Position numbers and translations under genes: made by a program. A stretch of DNA of 64,000 bases from Pseudomonadota bacterium (GTDB lineage Bacteria; Pseudomonadota; Gammaproteobacteria; Steroidobacterales; Steroidobacteraceae), in NCBI GenBank assembly GCA_018241505.1, contig JAFEDS010000013.1:249417-313416 (forward strand). The letters are read 5' to 3'. Positions 9,134-17,639 of this stretch are shown here, piece after piece. Under the pieces are notes generated by a model that saw nothing but the letters and a program-made list of their open reading frames with translations, was not told the DNA's origin and searched no databases. Numbering within the stretch: position 1 is the stretch's first letter; each line of letters opens with the position of its first letter.

Positions 9134-11047
9134 TCATCGAACAAATTTTGAGAGCAGTTTCACATACCCGGATTGATAGTAGATCCCGGGTTCTGTCACG
9201 GTCCAGGCGCTTTCCGGATAGCCGACATTCCAGTCCCGATAGGACTTCTGCGGCGGCTGCCCGGTGGGTGGCACCAACGTGTGGGGCACCTGCTCGCCGG
9301 CCTTGGCATTGGGTCCGCCGGGAACATACCCCGGAGCCGGGCCACACTGCGATTTGAGGGCATCGCTCCAGCGGGTACCGTGCCAGAACCAGCTATGATA
9401 GATCTCGTTGGCGGAGCGTGTTGCCCCGTAGCTGTACATGTTGCTCAGGTACACCATGGCGAACGGATTCACGCCGTGGAAGTAGTGCAGTATTTCCAGG
9501 CCCCGCGTCTGGTAGGCCGGCGTGTTGGCCGTATCGATCTGATAGGTCACCACGTCCATGTTGGTGTTGCCGTAGTTGGCGCGCGGCATGTTGCTGCCCC
9601 AATGATATTGCTCATCGGGGAGAAAGGCGCGGTACAGGTCGTCCTCGGGATTGAATCCATACACCTGGTTGCCGGCTTTCACATCGCGCAACTTGTCGGC
9701 CAGGATGGTTTTCTTCAGGGACGCGTCCGCATGCGGCAGGGTCGTATAAAACAACAGCGCTTCCCCCTGGTCCGGGTTGTAACGCGACCAGCCGAACTCG
9801 TTCTGGTTGTAGGGCCTCGTCTCCTTGTAGTGCGCCTTCACGTAGTTGTCATAGACGGGTGCGTCCGTGACGGCGAACAGGTAGATGGCCGCAATAACCG
9901 CGGACGCATTCTGGTCAGCCTCGCTCCAGTCGGCGTTGCCCGCTTTGACCTCGCCATTGTCGCAGTGCAGTTGCTTTGGTGTTTTCTGGTAGTTGTTCCA
10001 GGCATTGACCGCCCGTGTCTTCAGCTCGCCGGCATCACGCGCCAGCGGCTCGATCTTGCCGAAAACCAGCGACGCATGGGCAAACATGCCGGCACTGGCA
10101 ATGGTGGCCGACGTGCAGCTCGGGATGTAAAAACGCGGGGACGCATCGGAGCTGGGCGGCGCGGCCTGCGGGTAGCCGGTTACGCCGACCTTGAGAGCCG
10201 AGCTGCCGTTCGCCGACTGCATCTTCTTCAGCCAGTCGGTTTCCCACTTCACCTCATCGAGCACGTCCGGCACGCCGTTGCCGGATTCCGGGATGTTGAA
10301 GCTGTCGGTGAAAGCCGCGGAGTTCTCCTGGTAGGCACTCAACAACTGGTGCACGGCCGGAGCCGCGAATGTCACGTACTTGTTGGTATCGCCGGCGTCA
10401 AACCAGCCGCCGGACAGATCCCGTACCTTGCCGCGGTTGTTGCGATCGGTGATGTCGTGCGCCTGTGAGTCCTGGTCGGGACCCAGGTACGCCGGCCCAT
10501 CGGTCCAGCAATCCGGTACAAAGGGCTTCTGCTTGGCGAAGCCGCTGCGCTGGTAGAAAAACATGCGCGTGGCCGCCGCCAGGATGTTGGCATAGACGTG
10601 CTCATCGATGCGGAAGGTGGCCGAGCGCAGGTTGCGCTCCGTATCGTCAATGAAATACGTGCCGGGTGCGTCGACCGAGGAGAAATCAAACCACCAGCCA
10701 TGGTCCCCGGATGAGGCCTGTGTGCTGCCGTGCATCCACGGGACCAGTGAGCCTGAGAAGACGATCCGTCCATCCTCCACGTTGCGGACCCTGTAGGTCG
10801 AGCCGGGAGTAAACTTGTCGATGACGTCGTAACCGGCGCGGGCTTCGCGCACGACCGCCACCTTGGGGTCATTGGGACGGTAGCCGAACTGATCGACCAG
10901 CAGATGATGGTTGAACGGCACCTGGGCGCTCATGCCCGGAGCAGGGGGTGCGCGCACGGCGGTCTGCGATTCGGCGACGCCGCTGCCGCTGCAGGCGCAG
11001 AGGGCGAACAACGCTGGAATGAGCAGCGGTCGGGATAACTTTGGCAT
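9134..11047 (-). CDS. Glycoside hydrolase family 9 (endoglucanase-like) lipoprotein
   Basis: Predicted secreted glycanase of about 637 aa. An N-terminal lipoprotein signal (LFALCACSGSG, Cys about residue 21) suggests membrane anchoring. An Ig-like CelD_N domain follows (about 45-150, LLVDQFGYRPNDPKVAVV), then the GH9 (alpha/alpha)6 barrel with GGWFDAGDTNKYV (nucleophile/base Asp region), YHSWFWHGTRWSD and the C-terminal GYPESAWTVTEP segment that holds the acid Glu. Catalytic residues look intact. GH9 enzymes cut beta-1,4-glucans, so in an EPS locus it may trim or release a beta-glucan-like polymer. The start is ATG 11047; GTG 11050 is adjacent. Only 24 nt separate it from the divergent GT2. 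Confidence 0.88.
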   Translation of the reverse strand: MPKLSRPLLIPALFALCACSGSGVAESQTAVRAPPAPGMSAQVPFNHHLLVDQFGYRPNDPKVAVVREARAGYDVIDKFTPGSTYRVRNVEDGRIVFSGSLVPWMHGSTQASSGDHGWWFDFSSVDAPGTYFIDDTERNLRSATFRIDEHVYANILAAATRMFFYQRSGFAKQKPFVPDCWTDGPAYLGPDQDSQAHDITDRNNRGKVRDLSGGWFDAGDTNKYVTFAAPAVHQLLSAYQENSAAFTDSFNIPESGNGVPDVLDEVKWETDWLKKMQSANGSSALKVGVTGYPQAAPPSSDASPRFYIPSCTSATIASAGMFAHASLVFGKIEPLARDAGELKTRAVNAWNNYQKTPKQLHCDNGEVKAGNADWSEADQNASAVIAAIYLFAVTDAPVYDNYVKAHYKETRPYNQNEFGWSRYNPDQGEALLFYTTLPHADASLKKTILADKLRDVKAGNQVYGFNPEDDLYRAFLPDEQYHWGSNMPRANYGNTNMDVVTYQIDTANTPAYQTRGLEILHYFHGVNPFAMVYLSNMYSYGATRSANEIYHSWFWHGTRWSDALKSQCGPAPGYVPGGPNAKAGEQVPHTLVPPTGQPPQKSYRDWNVGYPESAWTVTEPGIYYQSGYVKLLSKFVR

Positions 11048-11071
11048 CACTATCTTGTACTGTACCGCGAC

Positions 11072-11980
11072 ATGAAGCTCAGCGTCTGCATAGCCACCTA
11101 CCGCCGGAACGAGCGCCTCGCTGAAGTCCTGGAAGACCTGCGGCGGCAGACATTTCTACCTGATCAAATTGTCGTCGTCGACAATGACGCCGTGGGTGGG
11201 GCGCGCACGGTGATTGAGGCGATGCGGGCCGGCGGCGCGCCTTTTCAACTCGACTACGCAGTGCAACCGGAGCGCAACATTGCGCGTACACGCAATCGAA
11301 CCGTCGAGCTTGCGCAAGGAGAGTGGCTGGCGTTCGTGGACGATGACGAACGTGCGCCGGCGGATTGGTTGAAGCGATTGATGCAGGCGGCCGAGAAGTA
11401 TCAGGCCCAAGGAGTACTGGCGCCGGTGGAGCCGCGGCTGCCGGAGGAGGCCCCGCAGTGGATCCGGCGCGGTCGATTCTACGATTTCCCTCATCAGCCG
11501 GAAGGGGCTGTCGTGCCCTTGAACTGCATGCGTTTCGGCAACCTGGTGTTGCGGGGAGATTGGTTACGCGCGGAACCGGGTCCATTCGACGAACGATACG
11601 CGCTGGGTACCGGCGAAGACGGTGACCTGCTCGTCAGGCTGGCCAACAAGGGCGCCCGGATTGTCTGGACGGAGACGGCGCCGGTCTTCGAGCCCATAGA
11701 GCCGTCGCGCATGTCACTGAAATGGCTGCTACGCCGCGCTTATTCCGGTGGCCAGGAGTTCGGCCGGCAGACCCTGCGCGGCCGCTACGCACCGGCGGGA
11801 TGGCTGCGATCGGCTGTGTTTCTGGTGCGGGTGGCGGTTCAGATTGCCGCTGCCGTGGGATTGGCGGTCATCTGCCTGCCCGCGGGCCGACACCGGGCGG
11901 CCCGGTGGCTCATTACCGTATGGGCGAATATGGGCAAGCTGGCGGCCTTCTGGAGCCCGCCGTTGCAAACCTACACCTGA
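11072..11980 (+). CDS. Family 2 glycosyltransferase
   Basis: GT-A glycosyltransferase of 302 aa. It starts MKLSVCIATYRRNERL, the usual GT2 nucleotide-sugar entry strand, with the metal-binding acidic cluster AFVDDDERAPADW at about 90-102 and an acceptor-side GTGEDGDLLVRL. A hydrophobic stretch at about 255-280 may be one membrane helix. The ATG at 11072 has no recognisable Shine-Dalgarno and lies 24 nt from the divergent GH9 start, so its promoter probably overlaps GH9 coding sequence, or the transcript is nearly leaderless. Sugar specificity cannot be read. Confidence 0.82.
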   Translation: MKLSVCIATYRRNERLAEVLEDLRRQTFLPDQIVVVDNDAVGGARTVIEAMRAGGAPFQLDYAVQPERNIARTRNRTVELAQGEWLAFVDDDERAPADWLKRLMQAAEKYQAQGVLAPVEPRLPEEAPQWIRRGRFYDFPHQPEGAVVPLNCMRFGNLVLRGDWLRAEPGPFDERYALGTGEDGDLLVRLANKGARIVWTETAPVFEPIEPSRMSLKWLLRRAYSGGQEFGRQTLRGRYAPAGWLRSAVFLVRVAVQIAAAVGLAVICLPAGRHRAARWLITVWANMGKLAAFWSPPLQTYT

Positions 11981-11986
11981 CTTTGC

Positions 11987-13873
11987 TTACGGCAATTCGC
12001 CGTGGTTGCGCATGAAGCTCGCAACGAGCGTGGAGCCCTCGACTGTCAGGTGGCCGTAGTCGTACATCAGCGGAGCACCATCCGCAGCGCTCGTCTCGCA
12101 GCGGTCGGGACCGCACAGCATCTTGTTGAATGAAACGTAGCGTACGCCCGCTCGCTGCGCCAATGCGGCCATCTGTGAATCGAGCTCGTCCAGGAAGGGC
12201 AGGCGATGCTGGAATGGATACTGCGGATCGTTTTTCATCAGCGAGACGGCCAAGACTCTCGGCAGGGAGGCGTCGTACTGGACCATGGGTCCAAACAGGA
12301 CCACGTTTTTTGCGTATCGTTTTGCGTATTCCAACGTGTGCGGCAACAACGCGAGGTCCTCCTCCCGCCACACAGCTTCGATCAACAGGGCGTCGACCTG
12401 GTGAGTTGGAAGGTACTCATGCGCAACGTAGTCCATCAGGCGCCGACAATGCCTTTTGTCTTCATGATACGCGGGGTCGATCGTGGGCTTGCAGCCCGCC
12501 GCCGTGGCCTGCATGACATTCAACTCGGGAAATTCCTTCGCCAGTCCGTACCAAAGGTGAGCGGCGTGTGAGTCGCCGATCAGCAGGTAGTTCTTCCGGG
12601 TTGGATCGAAGTGCAGGCAGACCTCGGGATCGATGTCCGCGTGGGAATACTCCGCTTCGAAAAAGCAGGTGCCGGCACGGGAGACAGGGCGTGGGTCGTA
12701 TTCGAGGTAGGACGCTGCCCGGGCTACCTGGGGCTGGAAGCGCCAGGGCAAGCCGTTTGTGGCCCAAAGGGCACTGGCGGAAATCACGAGAGCCGCCGCG
12801 CCCGCGAGAGCAAACCGGTACAGCGTGGGTGCGGAGACCTGCTTGTTGCGGAACGGGGTCTCAACGAACCGCCACGAAAGCGTTGCGACGAGGATTGAAA
12901 GCCCGATGAGAAAGGCGTTGTCGAGGTAGGCCGGGTAACCGTCCGTGGGCAGGAAGCCGACCCGATGAAAAACAATGATCGGCCAGTGCCACAGATACAG
13001 GGAGTAGGAAATCAGCCCGATGAACACCATCGGCCGAGTCGCCAGCAACGATCCGACGAATGAGTCGCCCGAGCGTCCGGCCTCGATGATGAGTGCCGCG
13101 CCCAGACAGGGCACGATGCTCGCAATCCCCGGATACAACGTATCGGCGGAAAAATACACGAGCGAGAAGCCGATCATTGCCAGGCCGAGCAAGCTCGCCA
13201 GGTTGCGATTGAAGCGGCTGCGCAGCTCTGGAAACACCTGGAGCGACAGCAGCGCTCCCAGCAGCAGCTCCCTCGCCCGCGCCGGCGCGAGGTAGAAGGC
13301 CGCTGCTCCCCGGTAGTAGGCGCCGAGCAGGCCCACTGCCAGCGAGAATACAAACAAGGTGATGACCAGATAGTCGATTTTCTTGCGCACCAGGTGGTAC
13401 GCGAGCATCAGGAACAGCGGAAAGGCAAAATAGAACTGCTCTTCGACCGCCAGCGACCAGGTGTGCAGCAGTGGCTTGGGCATGGACAAGGCCTGGAAAT
13501 AACCATCCTTGCCCCAGAAGAACAGGTTGGAAACACAGAAGACCGCCGCCAGCAGCGACTTGCAGAAGCTCTTCATCTCGAACGGCAGGTAATAGATCCA
13601 CGCGAGCACGAGCGAGCCGAGCAAAGTGGCCGCGAGTGCCGGGAAAATGCGGCGCACCCGCCGCTCATAGAAACGCGCCAGGGAGAAGTCTCCGGCTTTG
13701 ACCTCGGTCAAAATGATGCCGCTGATCAGAAAGCCGGAAATCACAAAGAAGACATCGACGCCGAAGTAGCCGCCCCCGAACCACGGTAGCCCCAGATGAT
13801 CGAAGAGAACCGACAGCACGGCGATGGCGCGCAAGCCGTTGATGTCGGCGCGATATTTCAAATGGGCACTCAC
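11987..13873 (-). CDS. OafA/YrhL-type acyltransferase with C-terminal SGNH domain
   Basis: O-acyltransferase that would add acetyl or other acyl groups to EPS sugars at the inner membrane/periplasm. The N-terminal Acyl_transf_3 region (about 10-375) has YRADINGLRAIAVLSV, then HTWSLAVEEQFY, and about 10-11 TM helices. The C-terminal SGNH esterase-like domain (about 420-628) shows LLIGDSHAAHLW and a late DYGHLT (the D-x-x-H pair). I choose GTG 13873: it gives a GTGA overlap with the preceding stop and starts right before the conserved KYRADINGLRA; a longer reading to 13942 would overlap the upstream gene by 73 bp. It is the last gene of the 17.1-12.0 kb operon. Confidence 0.85.
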   Translation of the reverse strand: MSAHLKYRADINGLRAIAVLSVLFDHLGLPWFGGGYFGVDVFFVISGFLISGIILTEVKAGDFSLARFYERRVRRIFPALAATLLGSLVLAWIYYLPFEMKSFCKSLLAAVFCVSNLFFWGKDGYFQALSMPKPLLHTWSLAVEEQFYFAFPLFLMLAYHLVRKKIDYLVITLFVFSLAVGLLGAYYRGAAAFYLAPARARELLLGALLSLQVFPELRSRFNRNLASLLGLAMIGFSLVYFSADTLYPGIASIVPCLGAALIIEAGRSGDSFVGSLLATRPMVFIGLISYSLYLWHWPIIVFHRVGFLPTDGYPAYLDNAFLIGLSILVATLSWRFVETPFRNKQVSAPTLYRFALAGAAALVISASALWATNGLPWRFQPQVARAASYLEYDPRPVSRAGTCFFEAEYSHADIDPEVCLHFDPTRKNYLLIGDSHAAHLWYGLAKEFPELNVMQATAAGCKPTIDPAYHEDKRHCRRLMDYVAHEYLPTHQVDALLIEAVWREEDLALLPHTLEYAKRYAKNVVLFGPMVQYDASLPRVLAVSLMKNDPQYPFQHRLPFLDELDSQMAALAQRAGVRYVSFNKMLCGPDRCETSAADGAPLMYDYGHLTVEGSTLVASFMRNHGELP

Positions 13874-15201
13874 GGGCGCGGCTCGGATCCAGAATCGCCG
13901 GTCGATGGCTGCCTCGTGCTCCAACGCCGCCACGCTGCCCATGCCAGCAGGAAGGGCACGAGGATCGGCAGGGAGATGGCCGGCATCCCGTTGATTCCGT
14001 AGTCCGGATAGAGCGCGTTGGCGGCGAGGAGCAACGCGGCCGTGACTCCCAGTAGCAGGCTCTCGGCCGGCATGCGCTCCGGCACGATGTTATGAAACGT
14101 AGCCGGCAGCGGCGCCGGGTCGGCGGCTGTGCCCATCGATTGCCGCAGCCAGACAATCAGCAGCGAGAGCCAGAATGTGAGGGTCGTGAAGCGGCCCCAG
14201 TCCACGGCAATCACGTACAGCGGCGCCGAACAAAGGGACAGGTAGATCCAGTGGCGCCACAACAGGCGTGCCTGTGAGCCGCGGACCCACAGTCCCGCGG
14301 CCAGCACCAGGCCGAGAAGCTGGATATACCAGACCCGTGGAAATTTCAGGAAGAACTGCAACACCTTCACCGGGCTCGCGAAGTAGATGTCAGCTTCCTC
14401 GTGCGCCAGTTGAATGTACGAGGGAAAGGGGACTTCGATCCGGGGAATGACTTCGCCGCTCAGTGAGTTCACGGCCTGATAGTCGGGATTCGATACTCGC
14501 GGTGCGTGGTCCAGGAGGATCAGCAGGAGCAACGGCGCCGCCACCAGCGCGCATCTGACAAAGGAGCCCACGGTCAGGCGTTGGGGTGGAAAGTAGAGCA
14601 GCACCGCCGCCGGTACAAACAGAAAGATGGCTGCTTCATGAATGGCGACTGCCAACAGGCAGAACACGGTGCAGACCGCGGCTCGCAGCGTTCTGCTGGA
14701 GGTGCGCCGGATCAGCGCCGCTGCGAGCAGAAATAGCGCGAAGTCCACCATCAACGGATCGCCCACTTCTTCGAAAAACAACGCACACAACGGGCTGGCT
14801 GCCACAACGGCAACAGCCAGGCGCGACCAGACACTTTGGGTCTTTACATAGAGCGTGATCAGCAACGTTGCGACGATACCCGTGCTGACTGCCAGGGCGA
14901 TGGCGTTCAGCACGACGACGTTGGGGCTTTGCGGGGCGATCAGGTGAGTGACGGCGCCAAGCAAGCCGCGAGCATGCAATCCGTGAGAGCTTTCTACTAG
15001 CCAGGCCTCCAGCCAATAAACGTCCATGCACAGCGAGGGACGTTGCCAGCAGTGATTGGCTCGCAGGAACGCAATGAGTGCGCCGCAAGCATAGGCAATC
15101 ATCCAGGGGAGCCACGCGGCGCGGCGTGTCTGTTGCTGAGCGTCGTCGGTCAAGGCGCGGCTGAGTCCGGGCACGGACTCGTCGTTGTTAGATTGCAACA
15201 A
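13870..15201 (-). CDS. Polytopic membrane protein of unknown function
   Basis: A 443-aa protein with about 10 predicted TM helices and a periplasmic-looking loop near residues 225-275 (HAPRVSNPDYQAVNS, then EVPFPSYIQLAHEE). An early acidic pair (CMDVYWLEAW) precedes a run of membrane segments, vaguely like GT-C or polymerase-type membrane proteins, but I recognise no family. It begins at TTG 15201 (AGG about 6 nt upstream), 52 nt after the Calx-beta lipoprotein stop, and overlaps the acyltransferase by 4 bases. Position between a surface lipoprotein and an O-acyltransferase suggests EPS assembly or modification. A lipid-linked sugar transferase or a Wzy-like polymerase are possibilities; neither is shown. 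Confidence 0.7.
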   Translation of the reverse strand: MLQSNNDESVPGLSRALTDDAQQQTRRAAWLPWMIAYACGALIAFLRANHCWQRPSLCMDVYWLEAWLVESSHGLHARGLLGAVTHLIAPQSPNVVVLNAIALAVSTGIVATLLITLYVKTQSVWSRLAVAVVAASPLCALFFEEVGDPLMVDFALFLLAAALIRRTSSRTLRAAVCTVFCLLAVAIHEAAIFLFVPAAVLLYFPPQRLTVGSFVRCALVAAPLLLLILLDHAPRVSNPDYQAVNSLSGEVIPRIEVPFPSYIQLAHEEADIYFASPVKVLQFFLKFPRVWYIQLLGLVLAAGLWVRGSQARLLWRHWIYLSLCSAPLYVIAVDWGRFTTLTFWLSLLIVWLRQSMGTAADPAPLPATFHNIVPERMPAESLLLGVTAALLLAANALYPDYGINGMPAISLPILVPFLLAWAAWRRWSTRQPSTGDSGSEPRP

Positions 15202-15219
15202 CCGTACCTGAACCCCGCA

Positions 15220-15239
15220 GGGGTGTCCAGCGACACCCC
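15220..15239 (-). terminator. 8-bp stem hairpin after the Calx-beta lipoprotein gene
   Basis: GGGGTGTC-cagc-GACACCCC forms a perfect GC-rich stem between the lipoprotein stop and the membrane-protein start. There is no T-tract, so attenuation or transcript stabilisation is as likely as full termination. Confidence 0.4.
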
Positions 15240-15253
15240 GCGCGAATGAGACT

Positions 15254-17113
15254 TCAGTTCGTCGTGAATCCCATATTGTTGAAATACATCGTCGTATTCT
15301 GAATGGTGGGTTGCATGCCGAACTTGTAAAGCGAGGTGCGTTGATAGGTCAATTTGGCACTGGCCACGTGCGTGCTGGCCGAAATGCCCGGGCCCGCCAC
15401 GGTGAAGGTGCCAATGGCGCTATGTTGGCCATAGGCGGTGATATAGGTCCCTGCGGGTACGCCGGGTCCGGTCACAAACCCACCTGCGTCCACCAAGGGC
15501 TCACCATTCACGATTGCTGTGACGGTCAGGGTGTTCCCCGAGATGGAGCCGGTGAAGTCGCAGGCGCCCATGGCAACTGCCTGCAGCGGTATCTTGTAGG
15601 TCGCCCACTTGTTGGCCACTGGGGCCGGGCCGTAGTCGAAAACGTTCACGGACGGGTGCCAGCCGTACACGTCGCCCGGTGGCAATCGCGACACGGTGCC
15701 GAACGGCAGCGTGTTCCCCGCGATCATCGCGCCGGGATTGACGTCGATGACGAAGTAGCCGAACGCGCCGATTTCCAAGTCCCATTCCGGCGCCTGGGGG
15801 GGTGCCACGGCCGGCTGGAAACCGCCGTTCTGGAAGTACACCGAAATATCGTAGGTTCCGCCCTGCGGGTTGCCGGCAGTGCTCGAGTAGTTCTCCTGAA
15901 GCGAGCCGTAGGACAGATCGTTGTTGCCCCAGTTCGACTTGCCGTTCCGGTAGGCATACAGGCTCATATTGCTCGACTTCGGTCCCTCTACGCCCGCGGC
16001 GTCCACTGCCGCGACTTCGTACGAGTAAACCGTCGCAGCGGTTGCATACGTGGGGTCATTGCTCTTCGGCGCGTTGCTGTCGGTGTAGGACAGGCTGGAT
16101 GTCGTGGCGTAGGACACACCGTTGCGGTAGATCTTGTAGTAACTGACCGGGTTTGCCCCGGCCGTTGCTGCTGACCAGCTCATCTGCTGGATGTTGGTGG
16201 CATTGTGGTTCGGGCCACCCTGGCTCACGAGGGTGAGGTTTGAAACGGCCGAAGGGCCGCCGCTCGTCGGCGTGCCCGCGCCCGACCCCGCGATGGCTAC
16301 GGTAGCGGAGCTGACAGTGCCGAGCGTCGCGCCGCCGGTCGGTGCCGACAGGGCAACTGAGAAAGTCTTGGTACCTGAGAAAACGTTCGCGCTGCTGATC
16401 GGGATCGAAACCGACTTGTCGCCGCTGTCGCCGTCCGACCAGCTCAAAGTGCCGCTGGTCGCCGTGAAGTTGGTTCCGGCTACCGCGCTGCCCGCGGCCG
16501 TCGCATAGCTCACCTGGATCGCGCCGGCCGAGCCGTCAATCCGGTTGACGGTCACCGACACCGTCCCCAGGGTCTGCGCAATCGAGTAAGAGGAGGCCGA
16601 GAAAGCAACCGTTCCGGGCGCCGACGTACCGGAGCCCGCTCCCGTGCCATTCCCGGCGATCGTGATGGTCGTCGAGGCCGGTGTGCCGATCGAGGTGCCG
16701 TCGGCGGGATTCGAAAGCGCGAGAGCGAAGGACTTGCTGCCCGAGAAGTTGGTCGCATTGCTGACGGGGATGCTGACGGTCTTGGTGGTGGTGTCGCCGT
16801 TGGTCCAACTCAGCGTTCCGCTCACCGCGGTGTAGTCGGAACCCGCCTTCGCCGAGCCGTCCGCGGTCGAGTAGGCCACGCTGGTCGCCGCGGTGCTGTT
16901 GCCGCTACGCTGGACAGTCACCGTTGCCGAACCGGAGGACTGCTTCACGCTGTAGGTGGCGGCGGCGATCTGGACCGCGCTGCTGGTGCCGGTTTCCGGG
17001 CCGAGCGCCGCGGAGGTGTTGGTTGCTGAACCATCACTACCGCCGCCGCAGGCGCTCAAAGCCAACATGCATGCGACCGGTACGCAGATGCGCAGCGTAA
17101 GACCAACTCTCAT
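15254..17113 (-). CDS. Calx-beta/Fn3 repeat surface lipoprotein
   Basis: Predicted exported lipoprotein of 619 aa. Signal MRVGLTLRICVPVACML ends at the lipobox LSAC followed by GGG. Two Calx-beta-like repeats follow (about 45-155 and 165-275), each with a Y-S/AT-A-D-GSA-K-AG-DYT-like strand and GTLSW-DGD turn, then a fibronectin-III-like segment (about 285-380, SWSAATAGANPVSYYKIYRNG). The C-terminal about 240 residues (from NGKSNWGNNDLSYG) form a beta-rich domain I cannot name, with a carbohydrate-binding or glycanase look. ATG 17113 is preferred over upstream in-frame ATGs because GAGGTGG sits 4-6 nt before it. It heads an operon with a membrane protein and acyltransferase. A role in holding EPS at the cell surface is inferred. 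Confidence 0.75.
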   Translation of the reverse strand: MRVGLTLRICVPVACMLALSACGGGSDGSATNTSAALGPETGTSSAVQIAAATYSVKQSSGSATVTVQRSGNSTAATSVAYSTADGSAKAGSDYTAVSGTLSWTNGDTTTKTVSIPVSNATNFSGSKSFALALSNPADGTSIGTPASTTITIAGNGTGAGSGTSAPGTVAFSASSYSIAQTLGTVSVTVNRIDGSAGAIQVSYATAAGSAVAGTNFTATSGTLSWSDGDSGDKSVSIPISSANVFSGTKTFSVALSAPTGGATLGTVSSATVAIAGSGAGTPTSGGPSAVSNLTLVSQGGPNHNATNIQQMSWSAATAGANPVSYYKIYRNGVSYATTSSLSYTDSNAPKSNDPTYATAATVYSYEVAAVDAAGVEGPKSSNMSLYAYRNGKSNWGNNDLSYGSLQENYSSTAGNPQGGTYDISVYFQNGGFQPAVAPPQAPEWDLEIGAFGYFVIDVNPGAMIAGNTLPFGTVSRLPPGDVYGWHPSVNVFDYGPAPVANKWATYKIPLQAVAMGACDFTGSISGNTLTVTAIVNGEPLVDAGGFVTGPGVPAGTYITAYGQHSAIGTFTVAGPGISASTHVASAKLTYQRTSLYKFGMQPTIQNTTMYFNNMGFTTN

Positions 17114-17243
17114 CGTCCACCTCATGCTTCGACTCCGCAAGCTAAAAGCCGCCGGTGCGGCTGACCGTTTCCACAGTGCTGATTAGGCAGTCATGGCCGC
17201 TCGAATGCAAAGTGTCGGTAATCAACTACAAGCCCTGTGCGGC

Positions 17244-17264
17244 AGTTCACAATCCGTGTGAACT
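17244..17264. promoter_or_regulatory. Perfect inverted repeat AGTTCACA-N5-TGTGAACT
   Basis: Two 8-bp arms with a 5-bp spacer (atccg), about 130 bp upstream of the lipoprotein start. Operator-like by symmetry; the binding protein is unknown. Confidence 0.5.
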
Positions 17265-17319
17265 CAACATCCAACTCGCGCGCCGCCGCACCTGGAAACC
17301 AACATCGAAGTCACATTCA

Positions 17320-17338
17320 CCCGCTGCTTCGAAGCGGG
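17320..17338. repeat. Hairpin CCCGCT-N7-AGCGGG
   Basis: Six-bp GC stem with a 7-nt loop in the divergent control region. It could form in a leader transcript; no T-tract. Confidence 0.3.
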
Positions 17339-17453
17339 AATGAAACCGCGCACCGTTGAAGTGTGTGCGGCCCGTCACCTTTTCGTCCGTCGCCGCTGGC
17401 GCAACGTCGCGCGTGATGCTCGTTACGTTTCTTGGTTGTGGCGCTGCGGAGCG

Positions 17454-17471
17454 CGAGTTTGCCATAACTCG
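17454..17471. promoter_or_regulatory. Inverted repeat CGAGTT-N6-AACTCG
   Basis: Six-bp perfect arms around TGCCAT, about 170 bp upstream of the ligase-like gene. On the minus strand the spacer and arm read GGCAAAC, which at first recalls a c-di-GMP riboswitch core, but the rest of that motif is missing. Confidence 0.35.
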
Positions 17472-17526
17472 TGCGTGAGCGTGGGGGGGATTGCGCGGCT
17501 GCGCGCGCAAACTGCGATGGCGCTGC

Positions 17527-17556
17527 TGGCAAAGCGGCTCAGGAGTCGGATATAAG
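17527..17556 (+). promoter_or_regulatory. Possible -35/-10 pair for the ligase-like gene
   Basis: TGGCAA and TATAAG with an 18-bp spacer, about 85 bp before ATG 17640. The -10 is 5/6 to consensus, the -35 only 3/6. Confidence 0.3.
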
Positions 17557-17639
17557 TTAAAGAAATCGCGGCGGATCGGTGTGGCACTTGCGGATATCGG
17601 ACATTGCTTTGAGGCCCTTGCGGGCAGTAGGCCGGCGCC

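Larger units (their letters stand above)
17114..17639. promoter_or_regulatory. 526-bp divergent control region (lipoprotein operon / ligase-like gene)
   Basis: No credible gene is present; short frames here lack family character. The region holds a perfect inverted repeat at 17244-17264, a second at 17454-17471, a hairpin at 17320-17338 and a possible -10/-35 pair for the rightward gene (each listed separately). Its length and the density of dyads suggest a regulated divergent promoter. Confidence 0.5.

Noticed and set aside
9173-10468. 431-codon open frame antisense to the GH9 gene
   Set aside because: High-GC shadow frame: rich in Arg/Gly/Val/His with no domain, while the other strand carries intact GH9 motifs.
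17194-17209. TGGCCG-N5-ATGCA on the plus strand resembling a sigma-54 promoter
   Set aside because: Spacing is right but several consensus bases are lost and the next rightward gene is 430 bp away; not enough to call.
17380-17480. Sequence resembling part of a second GEMM riboswitch (TCACGCAC...GGCAAAC on the minus strand) before the Calx-beta lipoprotein
   Set aside because: The GNAA loop, GGACGCAAA and the second stem are absent; it is explained by the inverted repeat at 17454-17471.
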